From the NCBI RefSeq assembly GCF_004769405.1, contig NZ_RQES01000010.1, positions 124,001 through 188,000 on the forward strand: a stretch of DNA of 64,000 nt, written 5' to 3'. The position numbers were made by a program, and so were the translations under genes. This document shows, one piece after another, positions 17,412 to 29,015 of the stretch. Each line of letters starts with the position of its first letter. The first letter of the stretch is position 1. This stretch comes from Leptospira selangorensis (GTDB taxonomy: Bacteria; Spirochaetota; Leptospiria; Leptospirales; Leptospiraceae). Below the pieces are notes generated by a model that did not search any database, was not told where the DNA came from, and saw only the letters and a list, made by a program, of their open reading frames with translations.

Positions 17412-18980
17412 TTATCCTACTTGGATCTTGACTCCGTCGTCTTGGGCTCCCAAAGTCCCTAATCCGGAGTGACCGGTAAATGCGATCAGAAGTGTGAATA
17501 CCCCTACTCTTCCCACATACATGATACAAGGATATAAAAACTTTTCTACTCCAGTGATATAAGGAGTTAATCCTTTCGTTAATCCCACAGTACCGAATGC
17601 GGACATGACTTCGAAAAATATTTCTTCTATTCCATGTCTATGTCCGTTTGCGATCGTGATCACTAACATAAAAAATACGATAGATATCGTTGCTAAAAAA
17701 TAGATCCGAGTAGAGATCGCGATCGAATTTTTAGAAACTTCTTCTCCCATGATGGTTACTCTTGCTTGAGGGCTGATCACATTTCGTAGATACATCAATA
17801 AGATCACAAAGGTTGTGATCTTGATACCGCCCGCGGCACCTTGAGGACCACCTCCCACAAACATCAATGAACAAAGAAGAACATAGGTCGGGCTTCTCAT
17901 TTCGGAAAGATCGAATGTATTAAATCCGGCAGTTCTAGAAGATACGGAAAGGAAGAAGGAGTTGAATAATTTATCTACGAAATCCAGCTTCCCTATGGTT
18001 TCGGGATTATCCCATTCCGACAATAATACCCCTATTCCTCCCACATGGACCAATATTATTGTTCCATAAAGTAGAAGTTTCATCTGGATCCTATTAGCTT
18101 CTCCCTTTAACGCCTTCCTATAAAGAGCAAGTCTTTCCTCTGCCCAGAAAGACATACGGATCAGAATGAGGTAGATCCAAGAAGGTTCTTTACCTTCTTC
18201 TAATGCTCTAGACATTAAATAAGTTTCCATGACAACTTCTACCCTATGCATTATATTCCTAAATGCTTCGAGTAATGTTTTTTCAAAGAATAAGATAACC
18301 GGGAAACCGATACCTCCCATCACCACTAAACTTTCCACCACTAAAAGAGAAAGTGGCTCTTTGGATAAGAATGAAAGATCGTCTACTATGGAAAACCCCG
18401 CGTTATTGAATGCGGAAACGGAAGTGAATAAACTTAAAAAGACTCGATTCGGATCTCCGGGCAAGCCGCTCAGATCTTCCGGCATTGCCCAATACAATAA
18501 GAATGCACCCAATAATTCTATCGAAACGGATATATTCAAAATAGATAATAATATCCTTCGGACGTACGGGGCATTCTTACTCTTTCCGTCTGCAGATTCA
18601 TGGGAGTCGATTGCCTCGAATACGAATGCTGCGATCCGGGTGCTTCTGGAAAGCCCTCGAACCACCAAGATCCCTACAAGAACCGTGAATGTGATGATCC
18701 CCAATCCACCTATTTGAAATAAGAACATGATGATTACTTGGGTGGAGAACGCTAACTCACTGATTGTAACAGTGGTCAATCCTGTTACACAGATGGAGGA
18801 AGCAGCAAGATAAAAGGAGTCCGCGTAGGAGATCCTACCTTCTTCGGAAGCATACACCATAAAAGACCCGACTAAGATCGCTCCCGCGAACGCTAGGCAA
18901 AGTATCCTTGCTACTGATAATAGCAAAAATGCCCTGGCGATTCGGTTTACGTTTCGTTTTAGGAACTTGTATGGGCTCAT
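17412..18980 (-). CDS. Trk/Ktr-type potassium uptake membrane subunit
   Basis: The product belongs to the TrkH/KtrB superfamily of K+ translocating subunits, built from four M1-P-M2 repeats. The four filter segments are visible: [35 protein letters not shown] and [12 protein letters not shown], each with the Gly that lines the selectivity filter. The in-frame start at 19061 would add 27 hydrophilic residues. The ATG at 18980 ([10 protein letters not shown]) is the likelier start, giving 522 residues. The regulatory partner TrkA/KtrA is not in the window. The divergent gene is fusA. Confidence 0.9.
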   Translation of the reverse strand: MSPYKFLKRNVNRIARAFLLLSVARILCLAFAGAILVGSFMVYASEEGRISYADSFYLAASSICVTGLTTVTISELAFSTQVIIMFLFQIGGLGIITFTVLVGILVVRGLSRSTRIAAFVFEAIDSHESADGKSKNAPYVRRILLSILNISVSIELLGAFLLYWAMPEDLSGLPGDPNRVFLSLFTSVSAFNNAGFSIVDDLSFLSKEPLSLLVVESLVVMGGIGFPVILFFEKTLLEAFRNIMHRVEVVMETYLMSRALEEGKEPSWIYLILIRMSFWAEERLALYRKALKGEANRIQMKLLLYGTIILVHVGGIGVLLSEWDNPETIGKLDFVDKLFNSFFLSVSSRTAGFNTFDLSEMRSPTYVLLCSLMFVGGGPQGAAGGIKITTFVILLMYLRNVISPQARVTIMGEEVSKNSIAISTRIYFLATISIVFFMLVITIANGHRHGIEEIFFEVMSAFGTVGLTKGLTPYITGVEKFLYPCIMYVGRVGVFTLLIAFTGHSGLGTLGAQDDGVKIQVG

Positions 18981-19239
18981 GTAGAAGGGAAAAACTGCCC
19001 TTCCAGAAACTATTTTGACCCCGGCAAACCCGGGCAATGAATTTCCTAGTCCGGGGAGCAAACCTGCGATCTGTTCTTGGAAAGGATCTTTACAAACGCG
19101 GCCCTTTCCGAAAATTGGTAAGAATTAGGGTTCCTTTACCTAGGGAACCCAGTCAGATTAGTATCCACGTAAAGTTTTTATTCTACTCCGTTAAAGGGTG
19201 TAATTGGATTTTCCGTGTGAACTTTTAAAGAGGACTCTA

Positions 19240-21360
<2,121 letters not shown>

Positions 21361-21386
21361 TCATCCAGACCATCCTTCTTTTTGGA

Positions 21387-21420
21387 AAAAAGGGAGCCAA
21401 TCCGGCTCCCTTTTCTTTTT
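21387..21420 (+). terminator. Terminator of fusA
   Basis: Bases 21391-21398 (AGGGAGCC) pair with 21404-21411, extended by AAAA/TTTT. The loop is 5 bases and a long T-rich tract follows (TTTTCTTTTT). It is a textbook rho-independent terminator 30 bases after the fusA stop. Confidence 0.93.
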
Positions 21421-21453
21421 GGTGGAGGGTAAAATTTGCCGATATTTTAGAGT

Positions 21454-22107
21454 ATGCGGGAGTTCCATTTCATTCGTCTGATATGTTTCGGAATGATTTT
21501 CATTTCTTTTACTTCTCCAATTAATTCCGCAGGAACTCAATTAAAGATCCACACAGTCCAACCGAAGGAGACTGCATTTTCTATCTCCCAAAAATACAAA
21601 TTGGATTGGAGAATGCTTCTAGAATGGAATGGCAAAAAAGAAAACGAAGGTTTGAAGGTGGGAGAAAAACTGAAAATCCCTCAAAACCTATCCTATTCTT
21701 CTAAGATCGAAAAAAATCTGCCTGAAGAATTACCTTCTTCCGGAAGTCCTAAATTCCATTCTCCTTTAAAAGTACTTCCTCCTGTTTCACTTCCGTATTC
21801 TAACCTTTCTTATTATCCGAACAAGGGAGTTTTGTTCAAGGCAAGCAGACATAAGGATGTACATCCGATCCGGTCCGGCAAAGTAGTTGTACTGGACCAA
21901 ATGGACGGTTATCGGAAATATATTATTTTAGAGCATAAAGGTGGATACTCCAGCGTTTATGCAAATCTCAGATCCGTTTCCGTCAAAGAAGGCGAAACGG
22001 TAAAAGCGGGAGATTCCTTAGGCGAATTGGAAGAAGGTAAAGGACTTTATTTCCAGATCAACCAGGGCACCAAAGCTGTGGATCCGATCCCACTTTTGAA
22101 ATACTGA
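21454..22107 (+). CDS. LysM protein with a degenerate LytM/M23 domain
   Basis: The 217-residue exported protein has a signal peptide up to about NSAG (residues 1-26) and one LysM peptidoglycan-binding repeat (IHTVQPKETAFSISQKYKL to LKIPQ, residues 31-74). A C-terminal M23-like fold follows (residues 110-215). The zinc ligands of active M23 peptidases seem to be missing. SRHKDVHPIRSG replaces HxGxD, SVYANL replaces xYxHL, and LYFQIN replaces LHFEI. It is therefore probably a non-catalytic amidase activator of the EnvC/NlpD kind, helping daughter-cell separation. The amidase partner is not in the window. Confidence 0.82.
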   Translation: MREFHFIRLICFGMIFISFTSPINSAGTQLKIHTVQPKETAFSISQKYKLDWRMLLEWNGKKENEGLKVGEKLKIPQNLSYSSKIEKNLPEELPSSGSPKFHSPLKVLPPVSLPYSNLSYYPNKGVLFKASRHKDVHPIRSGKVVVLDQMDGYRKYIILEHKGGYSSVYANLRSVSVKEGETVKAGDSLGELEEGKGLYFQINQGTKAVDPIPLLKY

Positions 22108-22143
22108 TCGCGGCTATTAAGTATATTAGGTTTTTGCACTTAA

Positions 22144-23373
22144 ATGGAATGGGAAATCGTAAATTCTAAGGCCGTCACTCCTCAAGGAGTACTGGAGAAT
22201 GCAACCATCCGTATCAAGGACGGAAGGATCTCCTCTATCTCCTCAGGGATCCCCAAAGATGTTCTGCCTATCCGTATCAATCTAAGGGGAAATTTCGTTT
22301 ATCCCGGACTGATCAATGCTCATGATCATCTACTTGGCACTTATCTCCCTAAGGTTGGAACAAACCGTCCTTATTTAAATTGGCTTCCTTGGGATAATGA
22401 TCTCAAATCTTCCGTTGTATATGCGGAAAGACAACAGCTCGAGCCTGAACAACTCTATCTATTAGGTTCTTATAAAAATCTGATCAGCGGTGTGACTTCC
22501 GTTTTGGATCATATTCCCCACTTCGTCCAAAAACCTTTTTTAGATAAATCTCCGGTTCGTATCCTGGAACGTTTTACTCTTTCTCATAGTATCTGTTCTT
22601 ATTCTCTTGGCTGGGGAGACGGTCCTCAGATAGAATACGCTAGAGCAAAAGAAGGAAATCTTCCTTTCGTAACCCATATCTCCGAAGGATTCGACGAAGA
22701 ATCCAAAAACGCACTGAAAGAATTGAACTCTCTCGGCTGTTTAGGAGAAAACACAGTACTCGTTCATGGGATCGCTTTCGATTCGGAAGACATCAAGACG
22801 GTTTCCAAAACAAAGGCAAACTTGGTCTGGTGCCCTGAATCCAATCTATTTATGTTCGGCAAAACCGCACCTATCCGGGAAATCCTGGAAGCGGGGATCA
22901 ACGTTAGTTTAGGCACGGATTCTCCTATGTCCGGGTCTATAAATATTTTCCAAGAGATCAAATCCGCACGGGAATTTTTTACCAAAGAATATGGAAAAGA
23001 ATTGGATCCTAAAATTGTTTTTAAGATGGTCACTGAAAATCCCGCAAAGGCTCTTCGGGTAGAGAACGATCTGGGCAAATTGGAAATCGGAAAAAAAGCG
23101 GATCTTTTAGTTCTTTCTTCCGAAAAAGAAGACGCATACCAAACACTTTGTACTGCGGATCTTAAGTCCGTACGTCTGGTGGTGAAGGACGGGAAACCTT
23201 CCTACGGCGACCTTTCTTTGAAAGATTTTTTTGACGAAACTGGTGTGACAGGGCGCGAAATTAAGATCGCCGGAACCGATAAATACCTTGCAGGAGACCC
23301 CCTAGGGTTGCTAGAATCGGTCACCCGGGCCCTTGGTTACAAAAAGGATTTGGCATTTTTTCCTGTCGGGTAA
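22144..23373 (+). CDS. Amidohydrolase-superfamily deaminase/chlorohydrolase-like enzyme
   Basis: The 409-residue product has a metal-dependent amidohydrolase fold with a composite N- and C-terminal beta-sandwich. The motif NAHDHL near residue 58 is the HxH-like metal pair. HISEG near residue 177 gives the third His, VLVHG the fourth, and LGTDSP near residue 258 the catalytic Asp. The closing [14 protein letters not shown] is the usual subtype tail. The general pattern is that of S-adenosylhomocysteine/guanine deaminase or TrzA-type enzymes. The substrate cannot be assigned. It follows the LysM gene by 36 bases on the same strand, but a shared role is not obvious. Confidence 0.82.
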   Translation: MEWEIVNSKAVTPQGVLENATIRIKDGRISSISSGIPKDVLPIRINLRGNFVYPGLINAHDHLLGTYLPKVGTNRPYLNWLPWDNDLKSSVVYAERQQLEPEQLYLLGSYKNLISGVTSVLDHIPHFVQKPFLDKSPVRILERFTLSHSICSYSLGWGDGPQIEYARAKEGNLPFVTHISEGFDEESKNALKELNSLGCLGENTVLVHGIAFDSEDIKTVSKTKANLVWCPESNLFMFGKTAPIREILEAGINVSLGTDSPMSGSINIFQEIKSAREFFTKEYGKELDPKIVFKMVTENPAKALRVENDLGKLEIGKKADLLVLSSEKEDAYQTLCTADLKSVRLVVKDGKPSYGDLSLKDFFDETGVTGREIKIAGTDKYLAGDPLGLLESVTRALGYKKDLAFFPVG

Positions 23374-23397
23374 GATTTAGAGAAGAAGGTAACGGTC

Positions 23398-24459
23398 TTG
23401 GCTGGGCCCATAATCCGAACTTATAAAGGCGGTTCTATTATTTACTTCGAGAAAGATCGATCGGAGGATATCTATGTCCTCAGACAAGGTCGAGTCGTTC
23501 TCACGTACACCGCGATCGATTCCGGTTACGAAGTAAAAGAAGATGTACGACTGGGAGAATTTTTCGGAGTCAAATCCGCACTCGGAAAATACCCTAGGGA
23601 AGAAACCGCTCAGGTTGTAGGCGGAGCAACTGTCTTAGTTTTCAAACTTTCAGACTTTGAAACATTCGTGGCAGAAAAAACTCATCTGATCTTAAAGATG
23701 ATGAAGGTATTCTCCAGCCAATTGCGACTGGTTCACAAAAAATTAAGAGAGATCTTGGGCCAGGCAGAAGCTAGAAACCCTGCATTCGAGCTCATGAACG
23801 TCGCCGAAGTATTTTATAAGAACAATAACTTCGAACACGCGGCTTACGGATTCGGAAAATACCTAGAACATTATCCTAGCGGACCTTATGCGGGAAGAGC
23901 CACCGAACTACAAGATCTAGCAAGAAAAGGAACTCCTTACCCGATCAATATGCCACCGCTAGTTTATGATGCTGCTTCTACCAGAGCGCCTATGTCTCAG
24001 GAAAATCTGCAGAATATCATGAAACCTGCTGCAGAAAAAACGAATCTGGGTGCCGGCACAGACAATACGATTACTTCTCTTTATAATCGCGCTCATACGT
24101 TCTTGAATGTAGGAAAATTCGAAGAAGCGGCCGGTATTTTCAAAGACCTGATGGTCCGCACTGATTTCAAATACGATAGCGAGAAGAAGCTCGTCGACAA
24201 TGCACTTTTCCAAATGGGAGTTTGTTTCTTAAAGCTGAACAATTTGGATACGGCAAGTAATACCTTCTCCGCTTATATCAAAAAACATCCATCCGGAGAA
24301 TCGGTAAAAGAGTCTTTATTTCATTTGGCAGAGATCGCGGAACAACAAGGAGATCGTCAAAGGGCAGGAATGTTATTCGGCAAGGTCGCATTACTTCCTC
24401 CGGAAAGAGACAGTCTCTCCCAGAAGGCTCGCCAAAAAGCCAAGGAGCTCAGCGCCTAA
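23398..24459 (+). CDS. Cyclic-nucleotide-binding-domain protein with tetratricopeptide repeats
   Basis: The 353-residue product begins with a cNMP/effector-binding beta-roll (residues 5-105, with [21 protein letters not shown] and [10 protein letters not shown]). TPR-like helices follow from residue 125 to the end ([24 protein letters not shown], and a second block with [17 protein letters not shown]). It has no helix-turn-helix, so it is probably a ligand-responsive scaffold rather than a transcription factor. The start is TTG at 23398, preceded by AGAAGG at a good distance; no ATG in frame would keep the domain intact. It ends at 24459 directly against the next gene. Confidence 0.85.
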   Translation: MAGPIIRTYKGGSIIYFEKDRSEDIYVLRQGRVVLTYTAIDSGYEVKEDVRLGEFFGVKSALGKYPREETAQVVGGATVLVFKLSDFETFVAEKTHLILKMMKVFSSQLRLVHKKLREILGQAEARNPAFELMNVAEVFYKNNNFEHAAYGFGKYLEHYPSGPYAGRATELQDLARKGTPYPINMPPLVYDAASTRAPMSQENLQNIMKPAAEKTNLGAGTDNTITSLYNRAHTFLNVGKFEEAAGIFKDLMVRTDFKYDSEKKLVDNALFQMGVCFLKLNNLDTASNTFSAYIKKHPSGESVKESLFHLAEIAEQQGDRQRAGMLFGKVALLPPERDSLSQKARQKAKELSA

Positions 24460-25101
24460 ATGGATTTAATGCTCGAGTCGATGTTCTCAAAGTTCGGAAA
24501 AACTTTCGAACCGAACCAGATCATATTCTGTGAAAACGAACCAGGAAACGATTTCTTTTTGATCCAAGCCGGAAAGGTAAAGATCACTAAAACTGTTGGG
24601 AATTCCATCAAAACCTTAGATATCTTAGAACAAGGAGATATCTTCGGAGAGATGGCTATCTTAGAAGAACAACCCAGAAGTGCGACCGCAATCGCAATCT
24701 CGGAAGTGAAAGTTCTGAACTTCAATAGAGCAAACTTTGAACTATTGATGACCAAAAATCCCACACTCGCACTTAAGATCCTCACAATCTTCTCCGTCAG
24801 AATTTACGACGCAAAACGAAGATTACTCATTCTATTATTGGATGATATCATCGGAAAAGTAGCCGACGTATTCTTGATGTTGTATGAAAAGATGCATACA
24901 CATACCGAGTTCAAAGAAGTCGTACTCAACGTTACCGTAGAAGACGTGGCAGATTGGTGTGCCCAACCTGTGGGCGAAGTCCAGAAGGTCGTGAACCAAT
25001 TCGCTAAAAGCGGTAAAATCGAGATATACTCCGACAAAATCGTAATTCACAATATTAACGACTTCCAGAGAATAGTCTCCCAGAAGCGCAAACCTTCTTA
25101 A
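24460..25101 (+). CDS. Crp/Fnr family transcriptional regulator
   Basis: The 213-residue product has an N-terminal effector-binding beta-roll ([20 protein letters not shown], then the phosphate-binding-cassette-like [19 protein letters not shown]), a long dimerisation helix, and a C-terminal winged helix ([32 protein letters not shown]). It therefore probably binds DNA in response to cAMP or a related ligand. The Arg and Ser of the cassette (PRSATA) are those used by cAMP-binding CRP-type proteins. Its ATG follows the upstream stop without a gap, so the cNMP-TPR protein and this regulator are coexpressed. Target genes are unknown. Confidence 0.9.
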   Translation: MDLMLESMFSKFGKTFEPNQIIFCENEPGNDFFLIQAGKVKITKTVGNSIKTLDILEQGDIFGEMAILEEQPRSATAIAISEVKVLNFNRANFELLMTKNPTLALKILTIFSVRIYDAKRRLLILLLDDIIGKVADVFLMLYEKMHTHTEFKEVVLNVTVEDVADWCAQPVGEVQKVVNQFAKSGKIEIYSDKIVIHNINDFQRIVSQKRKPS

Positions 25102-25127
25102 CAGAATACCGGCGTTCTAAAGATAAA

Positions 25128-25204
<77 letters not shown>

Positions 25205-25211
25205 TCAAACC

Positions 25212-26075
25212 ATGGCAGATTCCCAAGACAACGTTCTGAACCTACTCAAGAAATCGGAAGAATTTCTAAAAAAGAAAAACATACCTTCCGCAAGATTGGA
25301 TGCCGAGATATTACTCGCAGATCTACTCAAGATCCAAAGAGTAAAACTCTATATAGATTTCGAAAGACCAATTTCCGGCCCTGAAAAAGACGAATACAGA
25401 GAAAGGATCGTCCAAAGATCCAAATTCAAACCAACCGCTTATATCATTGGGAAGAAGGCATTCTTCGATTCGGAATTCCATGTAAACGAGTCTGTCCTTA
25501 TCCCAAGACCGGAAACAGAAGAATTAGTCGCCTGGGTTTTAGAAGAATATCCAAACAAAGAAAACGCTTTAGAAGTAATAGACCTTTGCTCGGGAAGCGG
25601 TTGTATAGGGATCAGCCTAGCCAAGGCAAGAAAAGAATGGAAAGTGTCCTTCACAGATGCTTCCGAATCCGCGTTAGAAATTAACAAAAAGAATATTCAA
25701 GAAATCTTAAATACAGAGAGAAGTTTCGAACTTTATCATGGAGATCTACTCTCCCCTATTCCGGACGAAACCAAATTCGATCTGATCGTTTCTAATCCAC
25801 CTTATATTCCAGAAGCGGATAAACCTACTATCATGCCGGATGTTGTAGATTATGAACCCCATCTTGCATTATTCGTCGCTGATTTCCAAGGATTTCATAC
25901 TAAGATACTAACAGAAGCAAAGACAAAACTAAAACCGGAAGGCAGATTATATTTAGAAACTCATCCTAGATACTCTAGTTGGCTAAAAGAAACCGCGCTT
26001 TCTCTCGGATATTCCGGAGCGGATCTGAAAAAGGATCTTTCCGGTAGAGATAGTTTTGTTCGGCTGATATTATAG
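25212..26075 (+). CDS. prmC: Release factor N5-glutamine methyltransferase PrmC (HemK)
   Basis: The enzyme transfers a methyl group from SAM to the glutamine of the GGQ motif in release factors RF1 and RF2. The N-terminal helical substrate domain (residues 1-85) is followed by a Rossmann SAM-binding domain with [14 protein letters not shown] near residue 123 and the catalytic NPPY motif in [11 protein letters not shown] near residue 198. The length of 287 residues is normal. The partner prfA is not in the window. The ATG lies 7 bases after the tRNA-Arg CCA with little room for a ribosome site, so processing of the tRNA could affect its expression. Confidence 0.93.
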   Translation: MADSQDNVLNLLKKSEEFLKKKNIPSARLDAEILLADLLKIQRVKLYIDFERPISGPEKDEYRERIVQRSKFKPTAYIIGKKAFFDSEFHVNESVLIPRPETEELVAWVLEEYPNKENALEVIDLCSGSGCIGISLAKARKEWKVSFTDASESALEINKKNIQEILNTERSFELYHGDLLSPIPDETKFDLIVSNPPYIPEADKPTIMPDVVDYEPHLALFVADFQGFHTKILTEAKTKLKPEGRLYLETHPRYSSWLKETALSLGYSGADLKKDLSGRDSFVRLIL

Positions 26076-26100
26076 GATTATTTTTAGAGAGCTGGAACCT

Positions 26101-26892
26101 TCATTCCGAAATCGCCTTAAACTGATTCCCGGGATCGAAAATCGTACATTCTATCCCTTTCGTTTTCACAACAGGCTGTAAAAACAACTTATCCTCACTT
26201 AAAGTCCATGCTTTACGGATTTTCAGCTTATCGAGTACCATTTCATAATGATTTCCAATCGTCACTCCAGTCTTGCGCATTTGTATTTTTAAGATCGCAA
26301 GTATGACCTCTTTTCCATCCAGCCCAGGAGTAAAACATTCGGTGCTAACACGATTCAATAACTCTTCGTCTTTTTGAAGTGTATCCATCGTAATTGCATG
26401 CAGAACTCTCCACTCAGTTAAATTTTCCGAAATCTTATTTTTTCTTTCTAAAAACGCAAAAATATGTTTTGAATCTGATTGGTATAAATTTAAGAACAAA
26501 CTCTCGTTTATAATATGCATTCGAATTAGTTTTATAGACTGAATAGGATGATTATAAACTAACCCGGTATATGAATTAGAACCCGGTGGTAAAAAATCCG
26601 GATGTTTAAAACTTAAATACCCGCCGAAAACCCATCCCTCTCCTTCTTCACTTTTGATCTTGTACCAATAATTTTCGAATCCGTCTATATGAGTTAATTT
26701 TTGATCCTTCTCCAGGATCTTTACTTCTCCTTTGAATGGTACTGTTCCCATCTTTTCAGAAGAAAGTTTTGGAGCGGAACGTATCCTAAGTCCTGCACCG
26801 CTATTTACATATGCGGATTGGTAATTAGAAAAACATCCCAACAAGAATGTCATGTAAAATGTTACAGTGAAGTATTTTAGAAATCTAATCAT
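26101..26892 (-). CDS. Lipoprotein with bacterial SH3 domain
   Basis: The 263-residue product has a leader ending TFLLGC (Cys20), a good lipobox. A bacterial SH3-type domain follows (residues 28-90), visible as GLRIRSAPKLSSEKMGTVP followed by WYKIKSEEGEGWVFGGYL. Such domains bind peptidoglycan or envelope proteins. The C-terminal 160 residues are beta-rich and unfamiliar, with KTGVTIGNHYEMVLDKL-type strands. It converges on prmC with 25 bases between stops. Confidence 0.8.
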   Translation of the reverse strand: MIRFLKYFTVTFYMTFLLGCFSNYQSAYVNSGAGLRIRSAPKLSSEKMGTVPFKGEVKILEKDQKLTHIDGFENYWYKIKSEEGEGWVFGGYLSFKHPDFLPPGSNSYTGLVYNHPIQSIKLIRMHIINESLFLNLYQSDSKHIFAFLERKNKISENLTEWRVLHAITMDTLQKDEELLNRVSTECFTPGLDGKEVILAILKIQMRKTGVTIGNHYEMVLDKLKIRKAWTLSEDKLFLQPVVKTKGIECTIFDPGNQFKAISE

Positions 26893-26973
26893 AAGACACT
26901 CGGATTAGATATACACTTTTAGGATCGAAGCGTCTAACAAAAAACAGACGATATTGGACTCGTACATAAAAAT

Positions 26974-26996
26974 GGGGCCGGTAAATCACCGACCCC
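26974..26996 (-). terminator. Terminator of the amtB-glnK operon (minus strand)
   Basis: Bases 26974-26982 pair with 26988-26996 with one mismatch around a 5-base loop. On the minus strand the hairpin is followed by ATTTTTATG, the complement of the A-rich 26965-26973. It lies about 30 bases after the glnK stop. Confidence 0.75.
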
Positions 26997-27027
26997 GAAG
27001 CTAGTTTCGACTCGTATTGGGGAAGAA

Positions 27028-27372
27028 TTAAATCGCTGAGCTTCCTCTTTCTCCGGTGCGAATACGGATTACGTCTTCGAGAGGAAGAATTAAAATTTTT
27101 CCGTCTCCGATCTTTCCGTCACCGGTTTTGGCAGCTTTCAAGATCGCATCAACGGTAGGTTTTACGAACTCGTCGTTTACCGCGATCTCCAATCTTACTT
27201 TTCTCAGAAGGTTTACTTGGTATTCATGTCCACGGAATACTTCAGTTTTACCTTTTTGCTGCCCGTAGCCTTGCACGTCGCTTACGGTAAGTCTATAAAT
27301 TTCATTCTTAGTAAGCTCCGCTTTAACCTCTTCCAGTTTATGGGGCTGGATAATTGCTACGATTAATTTCAT
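27028..27372 (-). CDS. glnK: PII signal-transduction protein (GlnK type)
   Basis: The 114-residue trimeric nitrogen and energy sensor binds ATP/ADP and 2-oxoglutarate and plugs the ammonium channel when nitrogen is plentiful. The T loop reads GYGQQKGKTEVFRGHEYQVN, and Tyr51 is the uridylylation residue used in enteric PII proteins. Further on, the B and C loops appear as AKTGDGKIGDGKILILP and EDVIRIRTGERG. A good AGGAG precedes the ATG. It lies 35 bases downstream of amtB, the standard glnK-amtB pairing but in reverse order (amtB first). GlnK is chosen over GlnB because of that pairing. Confidence 0.93.
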   Translation of the reverse strand: MKLIVAIIQPHKLEEVKAELTKNEIYRLTVSDVQGYGQQKGKTEVFRGHEYQVNLLRKVRLEIAVNDEFVKPTVDAILKAAKTGDGKIGDGKILILPLEDVIRIRTGERGSSAI

Positions 27373-27407
27373 ATGCTCTCCTTTACTTAATGTATAAATT
27401 CAAAAGG

Positions 27408-28724
27408 TTATATAATATAACCTTTTTCTCCGTGAATCTCGGAATCGAGTCCAGCAATCTCTTTCTCTTCGGAAATCCTGAATCCGATTGTTTTCTCGAT
27501 GATAAACACTAAGATCAAGGATACTACGATAGAGTAAGCACCGGTAGCTACAACGCTGATAATCTGAACGATAATCTGGTCTCCGCGAGTAACTCCCTCA
27601 GGAATATAATTCGCAAGTGCGAATACACCTGTAAGGATCGCTCCGAGAGCTCCACCAACGCCGTGAATTCCGAAAGCGTCTAAAGAGTCATCGTAACCAA
27701 GTTTACCTTTTAGAAGGATTGCTCCGTAACAAATAGGAGATACAATTACTCCCATGATCAATGCACCGGTAGCGTCCACAAAACCTGCAGCAGGAGTGAT
27801 CACAACCAGACCTGCAACGATCCCGGAAGCTGCTCCAAGAGCAGTAGCTTTTTTAGTATGAAGATATTCGATCAATAACCAAACAGCACCTGCAGTTGCA
27901 GGAGCGATTAAAGTTACAACGAAAGCTCTTGCAGCCTGACCATTAGTAGCAAGACCGGAACCTGCGTTAAATCCGAACCATCCGAACCATAGGAATCCTG
28001 CACCGATTAGGGTGTAAGTCAAGTTGTTCGGAGCGATAAGTGCAGGACCTTCTCCTTTACGTTTTCCTAGTACGATTGCTGCAGCCAAACCTGCGATACC
28101 GGAGATCAAGTGAACCACTGTTCCACCTGCGAAATCCAGAGCAGTCTTTTTGAAAAGCCAACCGTTAGCAGACCATACCCAGTGTGCGACAGGATCGTAA
28201 ACCAAAGTAGCCCATGCCAGAATGAATACGATATAACCGGAAAGTTTCACTCTTTCTGCGATCGCACCGGAGATTAGAGCCGGAGTGATAAGCGCAAACA
28301 TTCCTTGGAAAAGGAAGTGAATGTATTTCGGGATCGTTCCTTCCAAAGTTTCGTCGGTAATTCCATTCAACAAGAAGAGTTGAAAATCGCCGAAAAATGG
28401 ACTATCGCCGGAAAACGCTAAGCTGTATCCGAATAATGTCCACTGGATTGTAAGGACAAGAATCGCAACAAAGCTGTGCATCATTGTTGAAAGAACGTTC
28501 TTAGATCTTACGATACCGCCGTAGAACAGCGCGAGTCCTGGGATCATAAAGAACACGAAAGTGGAAGCCACGATCATCCATGCGGTATCCCCTTTATCCA
28601 AAGTAGGGGCAGCTGGTGCGGCTTCTGGTGCTGGTGTAGCGTCTTGACCCCAGATCAGTACTGGAGCGATTAAGATCAAGAGCGCGATAAGTTTTTGGGC
28701 AATTTTCATTTTCTCAAATCTCAT
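27408..28724 (-). CDS. amtB: Ammonium transporter AmtB
   Basis: The 438-residue polytopic protein imports ammonium under nitrogen limitation. The N terminus is a cleavable signal-like leader (up to about IWGQDA). It is followed by the signature STFVFFMIPGLALFYGG and eleven membrane helices, including the conserved AHWVWSANGWLF and DFAGGTVVHLISG segments, which carry the pore His and the signature GGTVVH. Leu/Phe-rich channel residues and a conserved FGIHGVGGALG block follow. A second ATG at 28709 is possible. It precedes glnK by 35 bases, and a sigma-54 promoter motif lies upstream at 28751-28766. Confidence 0.95.
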   Translation of the reverse strand: MRFEKMKIAQKLIALLILIAPVLIWGQDATPAPEAAPAAPTLDKGDTAWMIVASTFVFFMIPGLALFYGGIVRSKNVLSTMMHSFVAILVLTIQWTLFGYSLAFSGDSPFFGDFQLFLLNGITDETLEGTIPKYIHFLFQGMFALITPALISGAIAERVKLSGYIVFILAWATLVYDPVAHWVWSANGWLFKKTALDFAGGTVVHLISGIAGLAAAIVLGKRKGEGPALIAPNNLTYTLIGAGFLWFGWFGFNAGSGLATNGQAARAFVVTLIAPATAGAVWLLIEYLHTKKATALGAASGIVAGLVVITPAAGFVDATGALIMGVIVSPICYGAILLKGKLGYDDSLDAFGIHGVGGALGAILTGVFALANYIPEGVTRGDQIIVQIISVVATGAYSIVVSLILVFIIEKTIGFRISEEKEIAGLDSEIHGEKGYII

Positions 28725-28750
28725 CTCGAAAATATGTTTAATCCAAATAA

Positions 28751-28766
28751 TGCAAGAAGAGTACCT
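28751..28766 (-). promoter_or_regulatory. Sigma-54 (RpoN) promoter of amtB-glnK
   Basis: On the minus strand the bases read GGTAC-TCTTC-TTGCATT, giving GG and GC dinucleotides separated by exactly 10 bases. This is the -24/-12 spacing required by sigma-54. It predicts a transcript start around 28740, about 16 bases before the amtB ATG at 28724. RpoN control is well established for ammonium-uptake genes in many bacteria. The rest of 28767-29015 should hold enhancer sites but shows no obvious palindrome. Confidence 0.75.
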
Positions 28767-29015
28767 GAGATAAAAATTAGTTCAAAAAAAGATTAAAAAA
28801 ACTGAATGAGAGCCTCAGTGGCCTGAAACGAGGGTTTCATTCGGAAAAACTGTCCAAATTTTTATCTGAGGCAGATTTTTCCATAGTTCTAGGCGAATAT
28901 TGCCAGACCCAGCCTAGCAGTTTGCGTACTTATTAGGCAGATTTTTGGAGTCTGCTGGAAAAATAAAATTTTAGAAGTGAAAACTATACTTAGGTATCAT
29001 TCTTCCGGAGGAAAA

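Noticed and set aside
18229..18717. Plus-strand frame inside the potassium transporter
   Set aside because: It lies opposite the conserved filter segments; composition Thr/Asn/Ser-rich without a domain.
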